A DNA stretch of 64,000 bases. Source: Magicicada septendecula. Taxonomy: Eukaryota; Arthropoda; Insecta; Hemiptera; Cicadidae. The notes below the pieces were generated by a model that had not been told where the DNA came from, searched no databases, and was given only the letters and a program-made list of their open reading frames with translations. The stretch spans positions 233,758,843 to 233,822,842 of the forward strand of contig CM068372.1 of NCBI GenBank assembly GCA_034769895.1, written 5' to 3'. Shown in pieces: positions 25,201 through 37,200 of this stretch. A program made the translations under genes and the position numbers. Each line of letters begins with the position of its first letter. Positions within the stretch are counted from its first letter, which is position 1.

Positions 25201-28200
25201 TTTAGGCTGCCATTTCTTTTTAAAATTAAAAGGTTTTACAATTTTGACAATTTCTTGGGTTTTACCCCATGTCGGTTACTTATCTTGCCATTTTTTAGCG
25301 ATTCGACCCAGTCCAGCCTCCTTACGTAATTCCGTCCACCCCGCACAATTCTATTGCTTATAATTTTGTATATATCACCAAAAACTGTCACTTCATTTTA
25401 CTTCATGGCTATTAAAAGTTATTAATTTGAATTTAAGATCACATTTTATCGTATGCGGGCGCGTCGGCAAACACACAACAACTTCGCCCGAAAACCGGCG
25501 AGAGCCGGGCAGACGCGACAGTTTATTTTGCGTCTGGTCCGCTGAGATGTTAATTTCCGACTGACTTTGTTCTGTTGTGTCACAATGTTGCTGGCGTGAC
25601 ACACCTCGTTATATAAGTTGCTGACGCAACACATCGCCTGATGTCTGGTTGCATAACGTGTTTACGTTTTCCGGGTTCGTCATTGTCCTTGAACTGACTT
25701 TGGTACAGTTGCAGTTATTAAAACTGTCCACACAATATCCTTAAATAATTGTCACAGTCAATGCTGCCACTGTTATTCTTGTTTTAAACAGGAAATTTAC
25801 CCAAGTCTATAATTTCTGTCCCTATTGCCAATTATGTTATTTATTATTTATGAAAAGATACAAATTATGTCATTACCCCAGGTATGCCCAAAAATGCCCC
25901 GCTACAATACCCCCTCAATGAGATATTTTATGCCGAAGCATAAAAAATCTCATTGACACATTCATACTTGCTAAAGGGATCAGCCAGGATATGTCGCCAC
26001 AACCCCCTGTATGGTTTACACAAAAGAATAATCAACTCACCCTTGGTCCGGTGACTGTGACCGCATCTGCATGACAATACTGGACTTCTCTCTCGAGATC
26101 CCAACACCGTAGAGTCAGACAGATACTCAACGCCCCTGCTCTGACGCGCAGGCCAGCTCAGGTCCGCCGCCACAGCACCACCAAACACTGAAACAACAAA
26201 TCAAAATATTAAATAGTGGCCTTATACAACACCATATCCCCAACTGATCTGTTCCCCCTAGCGGTGCTGGTTTGCGCTAAGAAGCACTGGTTTTGTTTTT
26301 CATTTATCGCTAACATGTATATATCAGAATACCTAACATAACCTAACATAAGAAAACATAGTACATTAATAATTCATTTTAAAATAAACAACTTACAATT
26401 AAAATGTTACACACTTTACATCATTAAATTGGCATATAAAATCAAAAAATTACTTTTAAACTTGCTTTACTCTTATTAATTCTATTCTCAAAATTACAAA
26501 AATTTATTTTATTTTATTTTTTATTTTTATTTTTTTTTTTCAATTATGGCCATCATTATTCCATTTCATTACTTTGGGTGCTTCTACGTTATTCCTTATA
26601 ATTTACTTTATCCACTTGGCATTTACTCATAATCTTACCCCTTTATTACTCTAACGTTCCCTTACAAAATCTCTAACTAGTATGACACCCCTCTATCAAA
26701 ATTTTACTAACCCTTCTCTACCTCTAACTACTTACTATTTTAACTCCAATCGCCACCTTCTACTTTTATATAAAAAAAAATACTCTCTAACCCTTTGTAC
26801 ATAGGATACGTGTTTCCCCCCCCCCCAAAAGCTCAATTCCCGTTCTCTGGCCCCTGGATTTTTACCTAAGGCGGCCCCTTCCCACTAAAACTATACCAAA
26901 TCCCGTCCCAACCCTTATGTTGCGGACTCCCACATTACACTACCACTACTACAAAATTGCCATCCCCAAAAAATCTCAATCTCATAACCTCACTACAATT
27001 ACAACAAATTAACATCAACAAATAAACAACAATATATCACTCAAGACTCTACATAAATTCTCCATTTCTACTGTGTCTCCACTTATACTTCTCAAAATTC
27101 TATAACATACATTAACTCAAAACAATATTGCATTATTTTCATTTCCACTATTACTTTAACTCTTACTTCGATTTGGACAAATCTATGTCCCACAAAATTC
27201 AACTTGAACTGATTCAAACATTTTATTCAAACAATTACTATCACCCACTTCTATCTTTTACAACCTATTGAAAATTTTACCTATTACAACTATTTTTCAT
27301 TTTATTTTAAAATCTATAAACACATTGAAAACATATTATTATATTTTTATAATACTTATTCCTAACATACTAATGCAATCAACACAATAAGACATAATAA
27401 CACAATATAAGAAGTATTTAGTGCATCTATTTTTTAAATTCAAACAAAATTATTGAGTAGCAAATCATCATTATTAATTAAAATATATCAAATTTTTAAT
27501 ACGTTATCCCCTTGGATAACCTCCCAGCTACACACACTTGTATAATACATTACATAACATAATACACAAATATACATTGAACAAACAATTCTCTTTTAAC
27601 TGATTTATCTAAAAATTTATAGACATTATTTAAAATTTTTCATTAACTCTTTTTATTTATCCTCATTATTTATTTATCCTGTGTTGCAATCAGATTTTCA
27701 AAATTGCTTAAAATTTATTATTAACATATATTTTTAACCATTAAGTTATTCCACAAAATAGACCATTTAACATTTATTTACTTATTAATTATTATTAAAT
27801 CAAAATCTCACCAAACAATTTACATTCACAAACAAAAAATTCAAGCATATAACATTCAATCACAATATCTAAACATCTCAACTTATTTAATTCATTTGAT
27901 TATTAAAATAACATATTTCAATTATTATCAACATTCTACAAATCATTAACTATTGTCTTCATAATTATTTTGTTATTTAATTAGAGTGCTAAAATATTAA
28001 TAATATTATTATTATTAACACAACATTTTCCAAAACATATACACATTACTTATCTAACATTTCACAATACACACAAATGAATTCAATATTATTTACAAAA
28101 TATGCGTCAAAACTGTTCAAGTGTATCTCACTTCAGATGTCCAAATCAGCAAGGTCATTACCAAAAATTTACAATATTTAAAAATGTCCCAACACTGATC

Positions 28201-31200
28201 TTTTAGCTCACCCACCATCGTCATATATATATCTAACATATTTGTAACATTCATCATTTTTATCAACACACAAATTATGATAATCATTACTATCATAATA
28301 ATCTATCAACTCTATTTCATCCATTGTACCACTATAAATCTTGTTACCATAAGTTAGAATTGTCCAGTCTGTATCAGTGTTATTTGTTAACGTCAGGTAA
28401 ATCGTTTTCTCATTTTTGTATTCCTCAACTACTACGTCAGGTAAGTCATCATAGTTAGGTAAGATATTATCAAAATTATTTTCTATCTCTCTTTCAACAG
28501 GTTCGTATTTCACATGATTCATCATCACCCCTTCTAGTATTTTTCTCAATTCATCATACTTTCTTTCTAACTTATATATTTCTATTTCATTCTCAACATA
28601 TAACTCTCTTTCTTCATAGCACCACATCACACTCTCACAATTATTACGGACAGAGGGTACAACATTACTTCATTTAACAATAAGGGTCTCTTGCCCTGAA
28701 AAAACAACATTAAATCATCATCATCATTATAAACAATAAGGGGAAAATTTGCCCTCTGTCCCCATTCAATTACTACATTATTCTTCCACTCTCTCTCTAC
28801 TTCATAAACACTCATTAACATTTCATTATCGCATTCTAAAACTTCATCAGTACTATTCGTTATTATATTTTCATCATTTGTTTCTACATTATGCTTCACC
28901 CCCACTATACTCTCAAAATTGTCTACTATTTCGTCATTTTTACATTTTGTCATATTTAAAACATTGTTACCTAATTTCTCAACATTCCGTTCTAATTTAT
29001 TTAGACTGTTTCTTATTGTTTCGTTAGTGCTTTCTAAATGTTTATTAATTTCTTTAATTTCACTTTTTAATTCATCAAATTTGTTATTAATTATTGAATT
29101 TTGCATGTTAAATTTAGCGTCAGAATCGCTCTTTATTTCATTAATTTGGTTTTTTAATTCTCTAAAATTACCATCTTGTTTTTCTACACTATTGTACATC
29201 ATATCATACAATCTTGCTAACATAGTATCATTATCAGGTTTCTTATTTTGATTTCCTAAAATAGGTGTTGAATGAATCTCAACTGTCTGTATTATTTTTG
29301 ACTCCTCAAGACTACTGTCAGTTGTTTGAATTCCGGAGTCGCTACTTATTTGATTTGCTATCTGACTATCAGATAAACTGATATCATTATTATCCGCCAT
29401 TTTTCTTAGAATTTTTTATATATATTTCTTTATATAATCTTATTATCCGTAACATATAATTATTGACAAATATTCTACTCACCCATATTAAACATAACCT
29501 CTTACGTCTAATTTACGTATGCATAAAAATTTTATTCTCTACTTCAAACAATCATTCTGTTCTCCCCATAGGCCTATATTTATATAATTATATTATATAA
29601 ATCGTCCCTACGTTCGGAAGCCATTGATACTTTTCAATAATCTCTTGATATTATAAAATATATCAAAACATGGTTAAACTGATTCTACGGTTACTGTATT
29701 CACTGTTTATTGTCGGGCGCCATCTTTGTTACCAACTACGTACAAAGAAAAAATATATGAGGGTTCTTTTTAGGCGAACAGGAGATCAGAATGGTTGTTT
29801 AAACAAACAAAGAAACTTTATACGTTTACACATTAATTAAAATTTATTAACATTTCTCAAATCAAAAAGAAACGCACATAAAATAAATTTGAAAGAAAGA
29901 AACTTTTAAAGTAAAGAAAAAAAAAACTTTTAGTGTAAAAAAGAATAAAACAACATTGAAATATTATATAAACCTTATATGAATCAAGATATTAAATTAA
30001 AATAATCTTTTAAGAAAACGCAAACCAGACTTCTTAATATAGTTACATTCTCCCGTACACACGCAACACACATACCAAGTTATTTTAGAGATCTCATATT
30101 TAGTTTAATTTATGTATAGATATTTTAGGCTGCCATTTCTTTTTAAAATTAAAAGGTTTTACAATTTTGACAATTTCTTGGGTTTTACCCCATGTCGGTT
30201 ACTTATCTTGCCATTTTTTAGCGATTCGACCCAGTCCAGCCTCCTTACGTAATTCCGTCCACCCCGCACAATTCTATTGCTTATAATTTTGTATATATCA
30301 CCAAAAACTGTCACTTCATTTTACTTCATGGCTATTAAAAGTTATTAATTTGAATTTAAGATCACATTTTATCGTATGCGGGCGCGTCGGCAAACACACA
30401 ACAACTTCGCCCGAAAACCGGCGAGAGCCGGGCAGACGCGACAGTTTATTTTGCGTCTGGTCCGCTGAGATGTTAATTTCCGACTGACTTTGTTCTGTTG
30501 TGTCACAATGTTGCTGGCGTGACACACCTCGTTATATAAGTTGCTGACGCAACACATCGCCTGATGTCTGTTGCATAACGTGTTTACGTTTTCCGGGTTC
30601 GTCATTGTCCTTGAACTGACTTTGGTACAGTTGCAGTTATTAAAACTGTCCACACAATATCCTTAAATAATTGTCACAGTCAATGCTGCCACTGTTATTC
30701 TTGTTTTAAACAGGAAATTTACCCAAGTCTATAATTTCTGTCCCTATTGCCAATTATGTTATTTATTATTTATGAAAAGATACAAATTATGTCATTACCC
30801 CAGGTATGCCCAAAAATGCCCCGCTACAATTCCACTCGCTGACTCTTTATTTTCAGAGATTTAAACGGAGATTTATATCTCATTACTAAGGCCCGGATTT
30901 TTATGTAATTACATATTTGAATTCTGAGTGAATATTTACACGGAAAAGCCAGATATCGGCGAATCATACCAATAGGTGTCTTATCCGCGAGTTTAATTTT
31001 ACATATTTTTACATATTTTGTTCATATTACATATTTCACTCCATCTTACATATTTCTACATATTTTAGCTATTTTACTATACTTTACTTCAATTTGAAAA
31101 TTGAAATGGTAAAAAATAGTTAGGCCTATAACAACATTACTCAGATGCGCAAATGTGCAATTAATCAGAATCAGGTGCAATTAAATTTATGCAAGAAAAG

Positions 31201-34200
31201 GCAAAATATTGCATCTGTTGCAATTGCACGCATAGATTCTACTTTCAAGAAGTAAAATTTTTTACAAACTCAAGCGTCAAGTAAGGCATTTCGCACGGGA
31301 TGTTAGATGAGAATGGTATGCGTGGCCCACTCCTTATTTACGTTTCGTTCGCATGTTCAGCAGACTCGGTGGGGAAAGAACGTGCTGTCTGCGGTAAATA
31401 AATACTCTTCGCAGATCTTGCAATTCTCGCAACGGATTCTATCTACCTAAACAAACAAATATCTATATAACTCTATGCTATTGTAGGGCACAATGTGATT
31501 TTTAATGCCAGTATTATCGACGCTCTCGGAGTGTAAGCCTACACGTAAATAACAATCTGGTGTGCAGTGTGGTGCGTTGAAGTTATTGTCAAGTCAGTGT
31601 TTTGTCTTTCGCCTACACTTCTGCGCTTGCTTGTTTCTTGCCTTGGCGGATTCTCGTTGTTGGACAAAAGACGTCTTAAATAATAGATTGTGCGGTATTG
31701 TTCAACGCAAGTTCTTAAGAGTTTGAAATACAAATATCCTTGTTTTATCATGGCACCGACCGCATCATCTTTGTCATCTAAGTTAAAATCATGGGTACAG
31801 ATTGACAGTGCTTTTACAACTGACGGTAAAGCTGTATTTTGCCAAGTTTGTGATAAAAATATTGGCTGTTCCATGAAGTCTCAACTGGAACAACATTGCG
31901 AAGTCATTTACATACTAGAAATAAAGAACGATCTTCTTCATTGAAACAGGTACTACTTACAAAGATGCAGCAGCAATCTTCATCATCTAATAGTGAGTTT
32001 TATAAAGACATGGCTTTAGCAATGATTGCTGCTAATGTGCCTTGGTACAAACTTCAAGTGCCTCAATTTAAGTCTTTCTTAGAGAAATACTTCAAACGTA
32101 ATATTCCAGATGAATCTACACTCAGAAAAAATTACTTGAACGTTTGCTATATTGAGACTTTGGAAAAAATCAGAGCCGACATCAGTGATTCTTATATATG
32201 GATAGGTGTTGACGAGACAACGGACGCTGTAGGTCGTTACATCGCAAATCTTATTGTGGGTAAGTTAGATTCCGAGAATCCAGCCAAGCCCTACTTGATT
32301 TACTGTAAGCCCGTGGAGCAAACAAATCATTCAACAGTAGCTCGATTTATTAATGATGGACTGAAAGTGTTAATGGCCAAATGGTGTTAAAGAAGAGAAG
32401 GTACTGCTGTTGTATACAGATGCAGCAGCATACATGTTGAAAGCAGGTAATTCTCTAAATGTGTTTTACCCCAACCTACTACATGTTACATGCCTGGCTC
32501 GTGGATTGCATCGAGTAGCTGAAACTGTCAGAGACCTTTTCTCTGAAGTAAATGCATTAAAATCAGCAACAAAAAAGGTGTTCTTGAAAGCTCCTTACCG
32601 TATCCAGTGCTACAAACAAAGGCTACCTGACACACCTCTGCCTCCAGAATCCGTAATTACAAGATGGGGAACCTGGATCGAAGCTGTAAATTTCTACAGT
32701 GACAACTTTGAAGTCTGTGGTGGAAACATTATCTCCCGATTCTGCAGTGCCAGTGAGTGAATCCTTGTCTGCATTCAACAACTCTAAGGTAATATGTTCA
32801 GTTTCGTACATCAAAACGCATTTCGGTTGGCTTCCCGATAGTATCAAGAAACTGGAGACTGCAGGTCTGACTCTCCAAGAAGCCATAGGAATAGTTGAAG
32901 AGGCAGTTAACAAGTTAAATGCTGTGCAGGGTGAAGTCGGTGACAAAGTTTCCACTAAATTAAATGCTGTGCTGAATAGAAACCCTGGTTACTCAACTTT
33001 ACATACCATTTATCGCATATGTAACGGCAAAACTGTAGAATCGATTGAGAATATTCTTCCAAGTACGATTCCTCTGTATAAATATGTGCTGGTGACGACA
33101 TGTGATGTCGAGATATCCTTTTCTATATATAAAAACATACTCTCAGACCGAAGACAGTCCATGTCAACAGACAATATAGAAAAGTATTTAATAATTAATT
33201 GTGCAACTAAACAGTGGTAAAAAAAACTTACGTGGACACTTTATTCTTATGCAGAGTTATAGTAGAGTTATATGTATACAATATAGATTTTCAAGTCAAA
33301 AATCTACCTTTAATTTTATAGTAATTTCAACTCTCCTAGTAAAATACTTTGTTAAATAGTTAATAATTCTCAATTTTTTACTTTATACTCATGTCCTATA
33401 CTACAGAAATCCATAGGTAAAATATTTTGTTGTTAATTTTATAATATCAAGATTTCTTTTTTAATTCTGTTTTCTAAAATATGTTTTCATAAATTTTCTA
33501 AAGTACAATAAACAATTGAAAAGTAATTCATTTCTTATGCATGCTGTCTTATTGTAAACTCTTCAACAAAGAGTTGAACTTTCAGATACTGTGTATTCTG
33601 AGGGTTAACTTAATTTCTGTAACAGAAGTGGTAATCTAACTGGTGATTAGTGTCAGCCCCGAACTTGATTAGTATTTTATGGATTACATTGACTTTGCTC
33701 AAAATATATTTGCATGTTTTGAAAGTGATTTTAAAAAGTTTAAAATGAAGCACCTATTATTTTCAAAACCTTTCAAAGAGGGCACTGTTATGTTCTCGTA
33801 AAAATGTAAATTACATTGTTGACGTGAAAGTATTTTAATACTACATATTTCTTAAATATTACATATTTTCCTTATTTTTCCTACATATTTATGTACATAT
33901 TTTGCCATTTTTTGCTGCATAAAAATCCGGGCCCTACTCATTACCAATAACAGTGTGATTAAAAAACTTATCCTATTCTTGAGCTCATCCATTAAGAAAT
34001 TTTAAGGCTGCTCCCATTTGATTTGTCTTGTATTTTAAAGACAGTAAATTGTAAAGAACCCATCTGGAAATATTTTATTATATGTGAAGTTTACATATAT
34101 GTATATGTAATGTGTGTGTTTATGTATTTACTCGAGTTTACAAAATCATTGTCCCCTGATCGGTACGTTTCTTGTTTGAAGTGGATTACCTTTCCACTAA

Positions 34201-37200
34201 CAAAAACCATGACAGTGCTGGTCAAGCCATCTCGTAGAACTCTCTGAAACATACAACCCCTGCCGATTTCATCGCGTATGCGTAAACTTGATCATGACGT
34301 CGCTTTGTACAACACCCCGTTATGATATTGTATTTTACGTCTTTTTGCACAACTCACTAATTTTTTAGCCATCTCTCTTTTATATAAGACCACTTTATTT
34401 ATTTTCATACATTGTTTTGTTTAATTTTATACTGGTATTGCCATCATAGCCCTGCGCACCGTCTATCACACAGTTACAATGGGTGTCGTGGGTGCTAAAA
34501 TTTAAATTTAAACAGGCCTAGGTTTTTGTATTCAGGGCTGTGATTTTTAACATTGAAAATGTTTATAAGGACATGTCGCAAATTTGAAAACGACCGCTGG
34601 TGCGTGATCGAAATTGGAACCGGTGAGTTTCCATAGAAACTACATCTTTGTTGTCAATAACGTAGTACACATAAAATTTCGCTTATGAATGCGACTACAT
34701 TTAACTTATAATCTGTACATTGGTAAATGAAGAATGAATTCATTGACTGGTGAATGAAGAATGTAACGGTACAAACCAATGAGAGTATACAATTTAAAGC
34801 TTTTATTTAACCAGAGTATATTTTTGGGTCACCAACTATAGCTCCGTGTGATGTATGGAATGCTACAGGAATGCAGACTATCAGCAAGGGTGCGTATTCA
34901 TGCATACGCGCGCATGTGTGGGCCAACTTTCCCAGCGTGAGACACGTACATACATTCCATAGCCGCACATGAGATGGAGAGAGTCAATCAGCGTTCGAAT
35001 TTATGAACACGTGGCCAGCGAGATGGGCTGCCGAGCGGACCCACGCTTCGCTTGACGCTGGATATTGGAAAGCCAGTCTTCAACCTGTACAGTCGTTAAT
35101 TCAACCATAGTCTCGGATGAGTTCCTGGTAGGCCGAAAAAGTATTAAAGTAGGCCTACCAAGGAGTATAAAATGTACAACCAGTGGTAAATAATGAAGTG
35201 ACGATTAAAAAACGTTAAACTTGGTCGGAGTGGAGAGTGTTTAGTGAAAACAGTTCCGGACAACATCGTGCACATTTGGATATTACGCAAATAGGTAACA
35301 AGTGTAAAGGCAGATTCATTTGGCCAAAACATTATAAATCATTAATGAGCTCATACTCATTAATAAAACGGGGGATGAAATTAAGTAATAGAGTGAGAGA
35401 GTGTGTGTGTACGTAAAAAATAACAGGGGAAAATATAAAGTAAGAGTACTGGTTTATAAGTAGGGGTTCTTATAATAAGATACTAGGTAATAGATGTCAG
35501 TATAAAGAAGTATAGAAAAATAAGAGAAAGAAAGAAGTAATTAAATTTGAATAAAGGAATAAGATTTGTTTTAACCGAATATAAACATATTCGGTTATTA
35601 ATATAATATAACATGTGTTAGTGTAGTTATTTTGTCGTTACCATTTCCTGGTGTTCTGTGCTGAAAAATTCGTCTAGACGTTTCCATGGAATCTTCTGAA
35701 TTGGGGGGAAAGTCAGATTGCAAAATTATCCAATTTTAATTAAGGAAGCGTATAAAAGTTTATATACAGTGAAACCTCTCTAATTCGGACTTCTCTAATT
35801 CGCAATTTACGATAATTCGGACTCCCTAAAAAAAAATTATAAGTCACAAAAAAAATTAGTTTTCTGAATTCTTTGTGAAAACGTTTGCCTTTAGGGAATT
35901 CTTAAAGTGTTATGTTGGCAAAATGTGCGATACGCACCCCCACCCCGACTGGGTTTAGTCCAGTTTCAACTGCTGCTTTGGTAGTGTGTGCGTCATTGTT
36001 ATTGTATTCGTGTGCGTTCTATTGTATTGAAGTTATTTCTTAGTTGCGTACAGCTTTTCAAACCACATTTTCTTCAAACACTGTTTAATATTAATTTACA
36101 GTACTGTATTACAATATGAGTGCTAGAGGTAAATACAAGACTTTAACTTTAGAAGACAAAATGAAAGTGTTGAGTAAATTAGACGCTGGTTATTCTGTGC
36201 AGAATATTTTAAACGAGTTTGGAATTAGTAAGTCTACATTTTATGATATAAAAAAGACAGAAAAAAATTTCCAATTTTGTGTTAAAGCAAGATACGCCAA
36301 ATGTGACTATTGTTAAAAGAAAACGAATGACTGCAGCAAAGTTCAATAATATTGACGATGCTGTATACACTTGGTACAAGCAGCAACGTTCAGTTGGTGT
36401 TCCAGTTAGAGGTGTAGAATTACAGGCAGCGGCAGAAAGATTCACTCAAAAATTTGGAGAAACATTTAAAGCTAGTACAGGATAGCTTTTTAAATTTCGG
36501 CAGCGGCATTCCATTGTAAACCGGAAAATATTCGGGGAAAGTTTAAGTTCCGATGTTTCTAGTGTCGAACCGTTTCGCCAAAAACTTAAAGCAGTAATTA
36601 CTGATGAAAAACTTCTTCTTTCCCAAATTTATAATGGTGACGAAACAGGCTTGTTTTGGGGATCCATTCCTCAGAATACTCAGGCCTATAGAATGGACAA
36701 TTCCACACCAGGCCGAAAGGTAAATAAACAAAGACTATCTGCTCTCTTATGTTGCAAACGCAGATGGGTCTCACTGTCTAACATCCGTCGTTGTTGGAAA
36801 ATCAGCTAAGCCTAGAGCAATTAAAAACATTATGGGAAGCCTACCAGTTATTTACAAAGCAAACAAGACTGCATGGTTTACTCAGAAATTTTCCAGCGAT
36901 TGGTTTTTTTCATAATTTTGTGCCAGAGGTTAGAAAATTCCAGCTAGATGTTTTAAAAATAAAAAAAGAGGATGTCAAAGCTTTGTTGATATTAGACTAT
37001 TAGACAATGCTCCTGCCCATCCCTCCAGTAATTTATTGACTAGCAGCGATGGAAAAATCAAAACTATGTACTTGCCTCCCAATACGACTTCGCTTATCCA
37101 ACCAATGGATCAGGGAGTAATCCTCAGTTGCAAACTCCTTTACAGACGTAAACAACTAGACGAATGCATGGTATTTTTTATGGACGATGAAGAAATGGAC

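Larger units (their letters stand above)
24699..30828 (-). mobile_element. Pol-less LTR retrotransposon
   Basis: Two direct repeats of about 1.2 kb bound a 3.7-kb interior. ATTC flanks both ends (24695-24698 and 30829-30832), a 4-bp target duplication of the Gypsy type. Orientation is minus. A primer-binding site (TGGCTTCCGAACGTAGGG) follows the right-hand LTR after one base, and a G-rich polypurine tract lies before the left-hand LTR. The interior has two small ORFs and no protease, RT, RNase H or integrase, so it would depend on another element. The LTRs differ by only a few changes, so insertion is recent. Confidence 0.9.

Noticed and set aside
25393-25634. Open frames of 62-69 residues, repeated exactly at 30316-30653
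   Set aside because: They lie inside both LTRs and are copies of one another. LTR promoter DNA with a short GC-richer block explains them.
25928-26188. 86-residue minus-strand ORF next to the LTR
   Set aside because: It overlaps the hairpin and conserved block, and the related element at 60650-60800 does not keep the frame. It is conserved as RNA or DNA, not as protein.
28749-29251. Plus-strand ORFs of 92 and 110 residues
   Set aside because: Antisense shadows of the coiled-coil ORF1; Ser/Leu/Phe-rich composition as expected from the reverse of a Lys/Glu/Asn-rich gene.
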